A program made the position numbers and the translations under genes. This document shows positions 35,966 to 45,757 of a DNA stretch of 64,000 nucleotides, piece by piece. This DNA comes from an uncultured Clostridia bacterium (GTDB taxonomy: Bacteria > Bacillota > Clostridia > Christensenellales > UBA1242), in NCBI GenBank assembly GCA_947589025.1, contig CANQAY010000004.1, positions 1 through 64,000 on the forward strand, written 5' to 3'. Under the pieces are notes generated by a model. That model was not told where the DNA came from. It worked only from the letters and a program-made list of their open reading frames with translations, and did not search any database. The number at the start of each line of letters is the position of its first letter. The stretch's first letter is position 1.

Positions 35966-37501
35966 ATGTTAGCAAAAATTTTATCTTATGGGTTAACCGG
36001 CATAACTGGTTATCCGGTTACAATTGAATTAGATATTAACGCGGGTTTGCCCGGCTATGATGTTGTTGGCTTGGCAGATACCGCAATTAAGGAAAGCAAA
36101 AGCAGGGTTAAAGCGGCAATTAAAAACAGCACATTTAACTATCCTATTAACAAAGTTGTTATTAATCTTGCGCCGGCGGACACTAAAAAAGAGGGCAGTA
36201 TGTACGATTTGCCCATTGCGCTTGGCATTTTGGTGGCGGAAGAAGTTTTAACCAATGATTCTTTAAAAGACTATGTTGTGCTTGGCGAACTTAGTTTAAA
36301 TGGTGATGTTAGAAAATTAAATGGCATTTTGCCAATGCTAATTTCGGCAAAGCAAATGGGCTATAACAAGTTCATTATTCCAAAAGATAACGCCATGGAA
36401 GCCGCCTTTATTGATAAAATTGAAGTTTATCCGGTTGAAACATTAAAGCAAGTGGTTGGCTTTTTAAAGGGTGAAATTGAAATTAAGCCAAATGACAATA
36501 AAACATATGAAAGTGCACTAAAAGAGCACAATTTTAAACACGATTTTGCTTATGTTAAAGGTCAGGTTAGTGCAAAACGTGCAATGGAAATTGCAGCAGC
36601 AGGCGGCCATAACATAATTTTAATTGGCCCACCAGGGGCGGGTAAAACCATGCTTGCAAAATGTTTCCCTTCCATTTTGCCCGATTTAACTTTTGAAGAA
36701 AGCCTTGAAGTAACCAAAATTCACAGCGTGGCTGGTGTGTTGGATGCAAAAAAGGGCATAGTGGTAGAGCGCCCATTTAGAAGCCCGCACCACACTGCAA
36801 CTTTAATTGCCTTAACGGGCGGCGGCTTAAAAGCAAAGCCGGGTGAAATTAGTTTGGCACACAATGGCGTTCTATTTTTGGACGAATTGCCCGAATATAA
36901 CCGCAACACCATAGAAACATTGCGCCAACCAATGGAAGATGGCTATATTACCGTTGCCAGAAATGCATTAACTGTGCAATATCCTGCCAATTTCATTTTG
37001 GTTGCCAGCATGAACCCATGCCCATGCGGATATTATGGCAGCACCACGCACGAGTGTAAATGCACGCCAACCGCAATTCATAACTATTTATCTAAAATTT
37101 CTGGCCCGTTGCTGGATAGAATTGATTTGCATATTGAGGTGGATAGCGTTAATTATGAGGAACTTTCTCACTATCAGTTGGAAGAGCCAAGCATCGAAAT
37201 TAAAAAGCGCGTAAATAAAGCGCGTGAAATTCAGCTTAAACGTTTTAAAAACAACAACGGCGTTTATTCTAACAGCAAAATGAACGAAAAAGAATTTAAG
37301 CAATATTGCGCACTGGATAAAGAAAGTAGCAATTTAATTGAAACAGCGTTTAAAAAATTTAACCTTTCCGCGCGTGCTTATAACCGCATTTTAAAGGTGG
37401 CACGCACAATTGCCGACCTTGATGGCAAAGAACACATAGAAAAACAGCATATAATGGAAGCTATACAATATAGAACTTTGGATAAAAAATACACGGTGTA
37501 A
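35966..37501 (+). CDS. comM: YifB/ComM-family AAA+ ATPase (Mg-chelatase-like)
   Basis: A 511-residue protein with an N-terminal Lon-type ChlI domain (VVGLADTAIKESKSRVKAA), then an AAA+ core: Walker A LIGPPGAGKTMLAK near residue 222, FRSPHHTATLIALTGGG, Walker B LFLDELPEYNR, and MNPCPCGYYG with a Cys pair. Homologues act as branch-migration helicases in natural transformation. dprA follows after 1 nt, suggesting DNA uptake or recombination. The start has no ribosome site and the mRNA is predicted leaderless. Confidence 0.93.
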   Translation: MLAKILSYGLTGITGYPVTIELDINAGLPGYDVVGLADTAIKESKSRVKAAIKNSTFNYPINKVVINLAPADTKKEGSMYDLPIALGILVAEEVLTNDSLKDYVVLGELSLNGDVRKLNGILPMLISAKQMGYNKFIIPKDNAMEAAFIDKIEVYPVETLKQVVGFLKGEIEIKPNDNKTYESALKEHNFKHDFAYVKGQVSAKRAMEIAAAGGHNIILIGPPGAGKTMLAKCFPSILPDLTFEESLEVTKIHSVAGVLDAKKGIVVERPFRSPHHTATLIALTGGGLKAKPGEISLAHNGVLFLDELPEYNRNTIETLRQPMEDGYITVARNALTVQYPANFILVASMNPCPCGYYGSTTHECKCTPTAIHNYLSKISGPLLDRIDLHIEVDSVNYEELSHYQLEEPSIEIKKRVNKAREIQLKRFKNNNGVYSNSKMNEKEFKQYCALDKESSNLIETAFKKFNLSARAYNRILKVARTIADLDGKEHIEKQHIMEAIQYRTLDKKYTV

Positions 37502-37502
37502 C

Positions 37503-38582
37503 ATGACAATTGAAGATAAAAACATAGTTTGGCTAGATTTATTTCCATTTTTAAGTTATCAAAAGAAAATTAAATTACTTTCCCTTTTTGATGTAAATTT
37601 AGATATCAAAAAGGTTTTTCTTTTAAAACCTAAGTTTAGAGAGGTGCTTACACAAGAAGAATTTACAAAAATGAGCGCATTGCTAGATGACAATTATTTA
37701 AACACCCAAATTCAGCGTTTTGAAAAGGATAACATTCAAATAATAACAATATATAATGAAAAATATCCAGCCTTGCTTAAGGAAATTGATAGCCCACCGC
37801 TTTGTTTATATTGCAAAGGCAATTTGCAACTTTTAAACACAACAGCAATTTCGGTTGTTGGCACAAGAAAACCAACCGATTATGGCACAGTTGTTACAAA
37901 ACAATTTGTTAAAGAACTTGCTAATTGTGGGGTAACAATAGTTTCCGGCATGGCAGTTGGCATAGACACAATTGCCCATAAAACCGCCTTAGAAGAAAAC
38001 GGCAACACTATTGCCGTGCTAGCTGGCGGGCTAAACCATATTTATCCATCAATAAACATAGGCTTATCTAGAAAAATTGCCGAAAATAACCTGCTTATAA
38101 CAGAAACAAGCCCCGATATATCTGCACAAAATTATTATTTCCCTCTTCGCAACCGCATTATTGCTGGCATATCTAAGGGTGTGTTGGTGCCAGAAGCAGG
38201 CGAGAAAAGTGGCTCGCTAATAACAATTAATTACGCTATTGATTATAATAGAGAAATTTTTGCCGTTCCCGGCAAAATAAATTCGCCAATGTCGGAGGGA
38301 GTAAACAAAATTATTAACGACTTTCCGCCATCATTCACCATTTCGCCAGAAAAAATATTGGATTTTTTGCAAATAAAAAAGGAAAATTTAAAAAATTCTT
38401 CTGTTCAACTTGACTTAAACGAACAAATTATATTAAATTATATATCGGCCGATAAACATACATTTCAAGAGATTGCTGACCATACTAAATTGCCAGCAAA
38501 TCAATTAAACGCAATTTTGCTTGAACTTGAAATGAATGGGATAGTTACCAAGTTGGCAAATAATAGTTACATTAAAATTTAA
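37503..38582 (+). CDS. dprA: DNA processing protein DprA
   Basis: A 359-residue RecA loader for incoming single-stranded DNA. The Rossmann-like core includes SVVGTRKPTDYG, VSGMAVGIDTIAHK, VLAGGLNHIYP and FPLRNRIIAGIS, followed by GSLITINYA. A C-terminal winged-helix (about residues 300-359) matches the DML1-like domain. It starts one base after comM and precedes topA, the usual comM-dprA-topA order in Bacillota. Confidence 0.95.
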   Translation: MTIEDKNIVWLDLFPFLSYQKKIKLLSLFDVNLDIKKVFLLKPKFREVLTQEEFTKMSALLDDNYLNTQIQRFEKDNIQIITIYNEKYPALLKEIDSPPLCLYCKGNLQLLNTTAISVVGTRKPTDYGTVVTKQFVKELANCGVTIVSGMAVGIDTIAHKTALEENGNTIAVLAGGLNHIYPSINIGLSRKIAENNLLITETSPDISAQNYYFPLRNRIIAGISKGVLVPEAGEKSGSLITINYAIDYNREIFAVPGKINSPMSEGVNKIINDFPPSFTISPEKILDFLQIKKENLKNSSVQLDLNEQIILNYISADKHTFQEIADHTKLPANQLNAILLELEMNGIVTKLANNSYIKI

Positions 38583-38592
38583 GGAAAGTAAA

Positions 38593-40662
38593 ATGAAATT
38601 AGTTTTTATTGAAGGACCGGGTAAACAAGAAACAATTAAAAAATATTTAGGCGCTGAGTATGTTGTTTTTGCAACCAAAGGGCATGTTAGAGATTTGCCC
38701 GCTAACAGTTTTGCAATAGATTTAAAAAACAATTATGAGCCTAGTTATGAAATTATTCCAAACAAAAAATCAACAGTTGCAGAACTTAAAAAACTGGCGC
38801 AAAAGGCGGATGCAATATACCTTGCAAGCGATCCGGACCGTGAAGGTGAAGCTATCGCTTGGCATCTTTCCACCATTTTAGGGCTAGATAAAGACGCCAA
38901 AGTGCGCACAGCATTTAATGAAATTAGCAAAAAGGCAGTTAATGCTAGCATTGCCAATCCGCAGCCAATTAATTACGATTTAGTTAACGCACAACAGGGC
39001 AGGCGCGTGTTAGATAGAATTATGGGTTATAAATTAAGCCCGCTTTTATCTAAAAAAATTCACGGCAAACTATCTGCCGGGCGCGTTCAATCGGTTACAT
39101 TAAAACTTGTTGTGGATAGGGAAAAGGCTATAAAAAGTTTCGTTCCGGAAGAATATTGGAACATTTCGGCAGAATTAAGCAAAAATAACAAAAAATTTAA
39201 GGCCGACCTTATTCAGTTTAAAGATAAAAAGTTAGAAATTAAAAATAAAGAGCAAGTTGATGATATATTAAAAGCAATAGAATCAACCGACTATAAAGTT
39301 AACCAAGTTAAAAGGCAAATTACTTATTCAAAACCGCAGCCGCCATATATTACCAGCAGTTTGCAACAAGATGCACTTTCTAAGCTGAAAATGACCCTTG
39401 CAAATTTTACAAAAACAGTGCAATCGTTATATGAAGGTGTTATTATAAAAGGCGAGGGCAAAACCGCACTTGTCACATATATTCGTACTGATAGCACCCG
39501 CGTAAGCACAGATGCACAATTTATGGCACGCGATTATATAATAGAACATTTTGGCAAAGATTATCATCCGGGCAAATTTAACGAATATAGCACAAAACAA
39601 GGCGCACAAGATGCCCACGAAGCGATAAGGCCAATAAATTTAAAGTATACGCCAGAATATTTAACCGGCAAAATTGATGATATTTATTTAAAATTATACA
39701 CACTAATTTTCAACCGCTTTGTTGCAAGTCAAATGAGTTGGGCACAATATGACAGCTTAACAGTGGATATTGTTGCAAATAACTATAAATTCCGCTCTAA
39801 TGGCAAGGCACTTATTTTTGAAGGTTACACAAAATTGTTAAAGCCGCAAGATGACGATAAAGATGGCATAAATATTCCAGATTTAGTTGAAGGAGAAACT
39901 GTAACTAAAAACAAAATAAAAACCGAGCAAAAATTCACCAAGCCGCCAGTTCGTTTTACCACTGGCACACTAACGCACGAAATGGAAGTGCAGGGCATTG
40001 GGCGCCCTTCAACTTATGCAGCCACAATAACCACACTGTTTAATAGGGAATATATTAAAACCGAAAGAAATGCGCTTGTTCCAACCGAACTGGGCATTCA
40101 AGTAACAGAATATTTAGAAGAATACTTTAAACAAGCTATGGACATAAAATTTACTGCAGATATGGAAAAGGAACTTGACGATGTTGAACTTGGCAAAGTT
40201 AAATGGCAAGATATTGTAGATAGATTTTATGTAGATTTTTCCAAGCAGTTGGAATATGCTAGCCAGCAATCGGGCATAAGTTTGCCAAAATCTTCACCAG
40301 AGCCAAGCAACATTAAATGCGAAAAATGTGGAGCAATGATGGTTTATAGAGAGGGTAAATTTGGTAGATTTTTGGCTTGTTCTAATTACCCTAAATGCAA
40401 AAACACAAAAAATTTATCTGAAAATCAAATAACCGAAACTGGCATCTGCCCAAAATGTGGCGGAGTGGTTAGTGCAAAACACAGCAAACATGGCAAATTG
40501 TTTTTCGGGTGCAATAACTATCCTAAATGTGATTATATTTCTTGGAATTTGCCATTAAACCGAACCTGTCCAAATTGTGGTGCGCCTCTTTATAAAAAAT
40601 TTGGGGCAAAGCAAACATCAATAATTTGCGAAACAAAGGGTTGCAACTATGTTGAGCGTTAA
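38593..40662 (+). CDS. topA: DNA topoisomerase I
   Basis: A 689-residue type IA topoisomerase relaxing negative supercoils. The TOPRIM domain begins KLVFIEGPGKQETIKKYL and contains SDPDREGEAIAWHL; the catalytic tyrosine is in YIRTDSTRVS near residue 296. Three C-terminal zinc fingers (CEKCG..., CPKCG..., CPNCG...) end the protein. The GPGK stretch at the N-terminus replaces the more common SPAK form. AAGGAAAG precedes ATG 38593. It overlaps trmFO by 14 nt. Confidence 0.96.
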   Translation: MKLVFIEGPGKQETIKKYLGAEYVVFATKGHVRDLPANSFAIDLKNNYEPSYEIIPNKKSTVAELKKLAQKADAIYLASDPDREGEAIAWHLSTILGLDKDAKVRTAFNEISKKAVNASIANPQPINYDLVNAQQGRRVLDRIMGYKLSPLLSKKIHGKLSAGRVQSVTLKLVVDREKAIKSFVPEEYWNISAELSKNNKKFKADLIQFKDKKLEIKNKEQVDDILKAIESTDYKVNQVKRQITYSKPQPPYITSSLQQDALSKLKMTLANFTKTVQSLYEGVIIKGEGKTALVTYIRTDSTRVSTDAQFMARDYIIEHFGKDYHPGKFNEYSTKQGAQDAHEAIRPINLKYTPEYLTGKIDDIYLKLYTLIFNRFVASQMSWAQYDSLTVDIVANNYKFRSNGKALIFEGYTKLLKPQDDDKDGINIPDLVEGETVTKNKIKTEQKFTKPPVRFTTGTLTHEMEVQGIGRPSTYAATITTLFNREYIKTERNALVPTELGIQVTEYLEEYFKQAMDIKFTADMEKELDDVELGKVKWQDIVDRFYVDFSKQLEYASQQSGISLPKSSPEPSNIKCEKCGAMMVYREGKFGRFLACSNYPKCKNTKNLSENQITETGICPKCGGVVSAKHSKHGKLFFGCNNYPKCDYISWNLPLNRTCPNCGAPLYKKFGAKQTSIICETKGCNYVER

Positions 40663-41962
40663 TGTAATTGGGGCAGGCCTTGCCGGAAGCGAATGTGCAC
40701 TGTATCTTGCAAATCATGGTGTTAAAGTTAACCTTTATGACATAAAAGGCAAGCAACTTACCCCTGCTCACAACAGCAAAAATTTTGCTGAAATTGTTTG
40801 CAGCAACTCATTGAAAAGTGACGATGAAAACACTGCATCTGGTGTATTTAAACGCGAACTTACACTGTTGGGGAGCACATTATTAAAAGTGGCATACCAA
40901 AATAGCGTGCCTGCTGGCCAAGCTTTAGCAGTTGATAGAGAAGCGTTTTCTAATGCCATAACAAATTTAATTAAGCAAAACAAAAACATATCTATTTTTT
41001 GTGAAGATGTAAATAATTTTAACCCTAACGCAATAACGGTTGTTGCCACTGGGCCGTTAACAACGCCCAAAATGTGTGAGGCATTAAAACAAAAAATTGG
41101 TGCGGATTTTTTGTATTTTTACGATGCGGCTTCCCCAATAATTAGTGCGGAAAGCATAGATATGAACATTGCTTTTGCTGGCAGCCGATATAATAAAGGG
41201 GATGACGATTATATAAACTGCCCAATGACAAAAGACGAATATATTCGCTTTTATAATGAATTAATTAACGCAAAAGTTGTTGAATTGCATAATTTTGAAA
41301 AGAAAAATGTGTTTGAAAGTTGCATGCCTATAGAAATTTTGGCTCATCGTGGTACGGACGCTATTCGTTTTGGCCCGTTAAAACCTGTTGGTTTAACAAA
41401 TCCGCATAAAAATATTAAGCCATATGCCGTAGTTCAGTTGAGAAAAGAAAATAAATGTGCTACAATGTATAATATGGTTGGGTTTCAAACAAACCTAACT
41501 TTTGGCGAACAAAAACGGGTGTTTAGGCTTATTCCGGGGCTTAATAATGCTGAATTTTTGCGCTACGGCGTTATGCACACCAACAATTTTATTAATTTTC
41601 CTAATTGCCTAGATAGATTTTCTCGCCTTAAAATGGATAGCAACATTTTTATTGCCGGCCAGCTTAGTGGGGTTGAAGGCTATGTTGAAAGCATTGCAAG
41701 TGGGCTTTATTGTGCAATTAATGTGCTGCGAATGTTAAGGCATAAAAGTTTAATATCCTTTTCTGCGGATACAATTATTGGTGGGATTTACAACTATTTA
41801 TCAAACGCCGATGTTAACAATGTTCAGCCTATAAACGCCAATTTTGGCTTGCTTAACCCTATTGAAGAAAAGGATAAGCAAAAAAGATACGAAAAATTTC
41901 GCATCCGCTCGCTAGAGAGCATAAAAAATACGTTAAAGGAGATTGACAATGGAACAATTTAA
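40649..41962 (+). CDS. trmFO: Methylenetetrahydrofolate-tRNA uracil-5-methyltransferase TrmFO
   Basis: A 437-residue flavoprotein making m5U54 in tRNA. The FAD-binding N-terminus VNVIGAGLAGSECALYLANH, VCSNSLKSDD, and AGQLSGVEGYVESIASGL near the C-terminus are typical. It starts within topA. In B. subtilis xerC lies between trmFO and hslV; here hslV follows directly, with its ribosome site inside the end of trmFO. Confidence 0.96.
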   Translation: MLSVNVIGAGLAGSECALYLANHGVKVNLYDIKGKQLTPAHNSKNFAEIVCSNSLKSDDENTASGVFKRELTLLGSTLLKVAYQNSVPAGQALAVDREAFSNAITNLIKQNKNISIFCEDVNNFNPNAITVVATGPLTTPKMCEALKQKIGADFLYFYDAASPIISAESIDMNIAFAGSRYNKGDDDYINCPMTKDEYIRFYNELINAKVVELHNFEKKNVFESCMPIEILAHRGTDAIRFGPLKPVGLTNPHKNIKPYAVVQLRKENKCATMYNMVGFQTNLTFGEQKRVFRLIPGLNNAEFLRYGVMHTNNFINFPNCLDRFSRLKMDSNIFIAGQLSGVEGYVESIASGLYCAINVLRMLRHKSLISFSADTIIGGIYNYLSNADVNNVQPINANFGLLNPIEEKDKQKRYEKFRIRSLESIKNTLKEIDNGTI

Positions 41963-42482
41963 AGGAACAACTATTGTTGCCGTTAAACGCGATGGCAAAA
42001 CCGTTATTGCGGGTGACGGACAAGTTACAATGGGTGAAAGCGTTATTTTTAAAAGCAGTGCACACAAAGTGCGCAGGCTTTTTGATGATAAAGTTGTGGT
42101 TGGCTTTGCAGGGGGCACTGCCGACGCATTTGCAATGTGTGAAGAATTTGAAAAAATGCTTAACAAATATAGTGGCAGTTTAATGCGCAGCGCGGTGGAA
42201 TATGCTAAAAGCATACGTTCTCAGGGGCATAATAACGCACAGGCGCTTATGATTGTTGCAGATAAAAGCACATTGCTTATTTTAACCTGCATGGGCGATG
42301 TTATTGAGCCTGACGATGGCATTTGTGCAATTGGCAGCGGTGGCAATTACGCTTTGGCTGCTGCAAAAGCACTTATAAAAAACACCAAATTGTCGGCTAA
42401 AGAAATTGCAATTAAATCTATGGAAATTGCAAGTGATATTTGCGTGTTTACAAACAGCAATTTTGTTGTGGAGGAAGTGTAA
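41949..42482 (+). CDS. hslV: ATP-dependent protease subunit HslV (ClpQ)
   Basis: A 177-residue threonine peptidase forming the proteolytic core of HslUV. The sequence MEQFKGTTIVAVKRDGK shows a short pro-sequence before the presumptive nucleophile Thr7, then the conserved AGDGQVTMGE. AAGGAG at 41936-41941 favours ATG 41949 over a TTG at 41943. It overlaps trmFO by 14 nt, and hslU follows after 1 nt. Confidence 0.95.
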   Translation: MEQFKGTTIVAVKRDGKTVIAGDGQVTMGESVIFKSSAHKVRRLFDDKVVVGFAGGTADAFAMCEEFEKMLNKYSGSLMRSAVEYAKSIRSQGHNNAQALMIVADKSTLLILTCMGDVIEPDDGICAIGSGGNYALAAAKALIKNTKLSAKEIAIKSMEIASDICVFTNSNFVVEEV

Positions 42483-42483
42483 T

Positions 42484-43791
42484 ATGATGACATGTAAAGA
42501 AATTGTAACAAATTTGGATAAATATATTGTTGGACAAGCCAAGGCAAAACGCGCCGTGGCAATTGCGTTAAGAAACAGGTATAGGCGAAGCAAACTTCCA
42601 AAAGTGCTAAGTGACATAATTACACCAAAAAACATTATTTTAAAAGGCCCAACTGGTGTGGGCAAAACCGAAATTGCAAGAAGGCTTGCCAAACTTGTTA
42701 ACGCGCCATTTATTAAGGTGGAAGCGACAAAATATACCGAAGTTGGCTATGTTGGGCGCGATGTTGAAAGCATGGTAAGAGATTTGGTTGAAGCTTCGGT
42801 TCGAATTGTTAAAGCCGAGCAAACAGAAAAAATTAAAGATAAGGCAAGCGTTGTTGTAGATAAAAAAATAACAGATATTTTATATCCACTAAAAAAGGCC
42901 AACAAGCCTGAGGATATTGATACTGAGTTGTTTAGGCAAAATTTTTATGAAAATTATCAAAAGGGCTATTATAATAAAGACCAAATTGACATTGACGTGC
43001 GTGAGCAACCTAAACAAGTAAATTTGCTAGATGGCGTTGGTGCCGAAATTAACATTGGGCAAATTATGGGTGGTTTTATTAAAGCACCAAGGAAAATGAA
43101 ACGCATGACGGTTGAACGCGCGCGTGAAATTCTGTTGGAAGAAGAGTGTGACCGCCTAATAGACCCAGACAATTTAAACAAAGAAGCAATTTTCCGCGCT
43201 GAACAGGAAGGCATAATTTTTATAGACGAATTTGATAAAATTGCAGCCAAGAAAAATAACACCCAAGACGTTTCCCGTGAGGGTGTGCAACGTGACATTT
43301 TGCCAATTGTTGAAGGCAGTGTTGTTAACACCAAATATGGTGTAGTTCACACCGATTATATCCTATTTATTGCGGCTGGTGCATTCCATATTTCAAGTGT
43401 AAGTGACCTTATTCCTGAGTTGCAAGGCAGGTTCCCAATTCAAGTGGAGCTTAACAGCTTGGATAAAGAAGATTTTAAAAAGATATTAACAATTCCTGAA
43501 AATGCCATAACAACACAATATCAGCAATTGCTAAAAGTAGATAATGTTAACATAGAGTTTACGCCGGACGCCATTGACACTATTGCCGAACTTGCCTATG
43601 AAGAAAATGAAACAAACAAAAACATTGGGGCAAGGCGTTTGCAAACAATTATGGAAGCATTGCTTGAAGATATTTCATTTAACGCTAGCGACAATAATCC
43701 AATAGTAGATGTAAAAATCGATAAACCTTTTGTTGTTAACACAATGAAAGATTTAATCCGCACACACGACTTTAAAAAATATGTTTTATAA
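42484..43791 (+). CDS. hslU: ATP-dependent protease ATPase subunit HslU (ClpY)
   Basis: A 435-residue AAA+ unfoldase. The N-terminus has LDKYIVGQAKAKRAVAIALR and RYRRSKLP; Walker A is LKGPTGVGKTEIARRLAK near residue 55, with the YVGRDVESMVRDLVE pore region after it. An I-domain of moderate length precedes Walker B GIIFIDEFDKIA. The C-terminal sensor region NIGARRLQTIMEALLEDISF is intact. GGAGGAAG precedes ATG 42484; ATG 42487 is an alternative. codY, its partner in Bacillus, is not present. Confidence 0.96.
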   Translation: MMTCKEIVTNLDKYIVGQAKAKRAVAIALRNRYRRSKLPKVLSDIITPKNIILKGPTGVGKTEIARRLAKLVNAPFIKVEATKYTEVGYVGRDVESMVRDLVEASVRIVKAEQTEKIKDKASVVVDKKITDILYPLKKANKPEDIDTELFRQNFYENYQKGYYNKDQIDIDVREQPKQVNLLDGVGAEINIGQIMGGFIKAPRKMKRMTVERAREILLEEECDRLIDPDNLNKEAIFRAEQEGIIFIDEFDKIAAKKNNTQDVSREGVQRDILPIVEGSVVNTKYGVVHTDYILFIAAGAFHISSVSDLIPELQGRFPIQVELNSLDKEDFKKILTIPENAITTQYQQLLKVDNVNIEFTPDAIDTIAELAYEENETNKNIGARRLQTIMEALLEDISFNASDNNPIVDVKIDKPFVVNTMKDLIRTHDFKKYVL

Positions 43792-43792
43792 T

Positions 43793-45058
43793 ATGAACGA
43801 AATGGATGAAAATGAATTAATTAAAAAACTTAAAATTTTGCGCCAAGCATTTGAAAAATTTGGCGTTTCTTTCGATAGCAAAACAACCAACCAATTTTTA
43901 GAGCAAAAAAGAAATCATGTTGAACATGAAGAATTTAATGCTTCAAATGGCAAAACATATAGGCACACCACGGCAATTAAGCCAATTAAATTAACAATTA
44001 CGCCATTGCAAATTGAAAATTCGGGCTATGGTGCCAATTCTCATGAAAAATTTTTAGATTGGTTTTTGTATGAAAATGCATCTAACAACCCATTGGTTTG
44101 GGAAAATGTTGGCAAACCTTCTAATGCCATTAAAAATAGCTTTGTTAACACAAGAAACAACAACGGGCCTTTAGTTATGAATATTAATGGCCAAATTTTT
44201 AATGGTGAAGACGGCAATCATAGGTTGCTAACATTAATTCTTAACCAATTTATTGAATATAGTGCCGCCAAAACAAAAAGCGAAAAGGAAGCAGTTAACG
44301 AAAGATATGCAATGAGTTTGGATTGCAGCATGCCTTTTGATGCGGACATTGTTGATGCGCTTGAAAGGGTGCAAAAAACTGTTTCGCCGCAGAATGAAAA
44401 CTCTAACATTCCTTATTTAGTTCGAAATTATCGTGATGGCATGTGCAAAAACAAATATGATAATAAATGGGTGGCAAAGTTTAACCCCGAAACAAAATTG
44501 TTTGAATATGATTTTAATGGCGAACATTTTGTTGGCACGCAAACCGAATTGCTAAAGTTTTTAAAAACAAAAAAGCAATCCAATTTGCCTATTATGACAT
44601 GGGAATTTGATGGTTGTTATTATGTTTCTTGCTACAACCAAGTTTATAAATCAACAAATAAGCAAAAAATAGACAAAATGCTTGAAACTCTTAAGAAAAA
44701 AGTTAATGATATAGAAGATAATTCTTATTTGGAAATTAAAGATTTAGATACAAACAAATATGAATTGCACCGCGGTATCCGCAAATTTGATGAACCAGCA
44801 CTATCTAAAAATGTTGCAGAATTTGAACAATATTTGTTAGAAAAATATGCAGATATATTATCTTACAAAACAAAATATAATTTTGATTTATTAAAAAAGG
44901 ATTGCGATGATGCAATCAATTTTGACTGCGGCATTATTTTAGATGAATTAGTTTATTCTAACTTGTCTAATGAAGAGTTGGCAAATCTTAAACAAGTGTT
45001 TGACATGGAAGCATACGAAATTCAGCAAATAGAGGATGGGTTTAACGATACATATTGA
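43793..45058 (+). CDS. Unknown protein with a DGNHR motif (ParB/Srx-like?)
   Basis: A 421-residue protein whose middle part contains LVMNINGQIFNGEDGNHRLL, a G-x-DGNHR-type loop like those of ParB/sulfiredoxin-fold and DGQHR-domain proteins (about residues 125-145). The rest, including a C-terminal helical region, is unassigned, and no nuclease or helicase motif is visible. The start is uncertain: TATAAT (43787-43792) abuts ATG 43793, and ATG 43802 (MDENELIKKLK) would fit a near-leaderless transcript. It follows hslU by 1 nt and overlaps tcdA as TGATG, so it may be translated with either. Function unknown. Confidence 0.65.
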   Translation: MNEMDENELIKKLKILRQAFEKFGVSFDSKTTNQFLEQKRNHVEHEEFNASNGKTYRHTTAIKPIKLTITPLQIENSGYGANSHEKFLDWFLYENASNNPLVWENVGKPSNAIKNSFVNTRNNNGPLVMNINGQIFNGEDGNHRLLTLILNQFIEYSAAKTKSEKEAVNERYAMSLDCSMPFDADIVDALERVQKTVSPQNENSNIPYLVRNYRDGMCKNKYDNKWVAKFNPETKLFEYDFNGEHFVGTQTELLKFLKTKKQSNLPIMTWEFDGCYYVSCYNQVYKSTNKQKIDKMLETLKKKVNDIEDNSYLEIKDLDTNKYELHRGIRKFDEPALSKNVAEFEQYLLEKYADILSYKTKYNFDLLKKDCDDAINFDCGIILDELVYSNLSNEELANLKQVFDMEAYEIQQIEDGFNDTY

Positions 45059-45750
45059 TGGAACTAAATTTAGATTATCTTAATAGATTTGCAATTATGT
45101 TGCGCCAAGAACAAATAAATAAGTTAATATCTGCCAACATAATTGTTTTTGGTGTGGGTGGCGTTGGCAGTGCGGTTGCCAATTTTTTGGTGCGCTCTGG
45201 CGTGCAAAACCTATCGGTGGTGGACTATGACACGATTGATACAACAAACATAAACAGGCAACTTGTTGCCAATTTAAACAATGTTGGCAAGCTAAAAGTT
45301 GATGAAATTAAAAAACAACTGAAAAGCTTAAACAAAAATTTAAAAATTAAAACATTTCCCATTAAATATGGCAGCGAAACAAAAAATTTAATAAATTTGC
45401 AAAATTATGATTATGTTGTTGATTGCATTGACGATTTAAACGCAAAAAAATTGCTTATTATTGAAGCTAATAACTGCAATGTGCCAATAATTTGTGCTAT
45501 GGGGGCGGGCAATAGATATAGCGAACTGCCCAACTTTGAAATTGCCGATATTTCTAAAACTAGTTACGACCCAATTGCCAAAATTTTGCGTAAGTTTTGT
45601 GCAAGTGAGGGAATAAAACATCTAAATGTTTGTTACACTAAACAAAAAGCAGTTAAAAATGATTGCAAAAAGGTGGCAAGTGTGGTATATTATCCTATAA
45701 GTATGGCTTGTGCCATTACTGCATTTGTTGTAAACAACATAATTAAGTGA
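45058..45750 (+). CDS. tcdA: tRNA t6A37 dehydratase TcdA (ThiF/E1-like)
   Basis: A 230-residue ATP-dependent enzyme that cyclises t6A37 to ct6A in tRNA. It shows RFAIMLRQEQINKL, the nucleotide loop VFGVGGVGSAVANFLVRSG near residues 24-42, DTTNINRQL, DCIDDLNAKK, and KTSYDPIAKILRK, the last typical of TcdA (YgdL/CsdL) rather than ThiF or MoeB. It starts in a TGATG overlap with the preceding gene and is followed by trx. Because MtaB is also encoded here, two enzymes act on the same A37 modification. Confidence 0.88.
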   Translation: MELNLDYLNRFAIMLRQEQINKLISANIIVFGVGGVGSAVANFLVRSGVQNLSVVDYDTIDTTNINRQLVANLNNVGKLKVDEIKKQLKSLNKNLKIKTFPIKYGSETKNLINLQNYDYVVDCIDDLNAKKLLIIEANNCNVPIICAMGAGNRYSELPNFEIADISKTSYDPIAKILRKFCASEGIKHLNVCYTKQKAVKNDCKKVASVVYYPISMACAITAFVVNNIIK

Positions 45751-45757
45751 GGTTAAA

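Noticed and set aside
41943-41948. TTG start of hslV and a TTGACA -35 at the same place
   Set aside because: AAGGAG spacing favours ATG 41949, and no -10 follows the TTGACA at the right distance.
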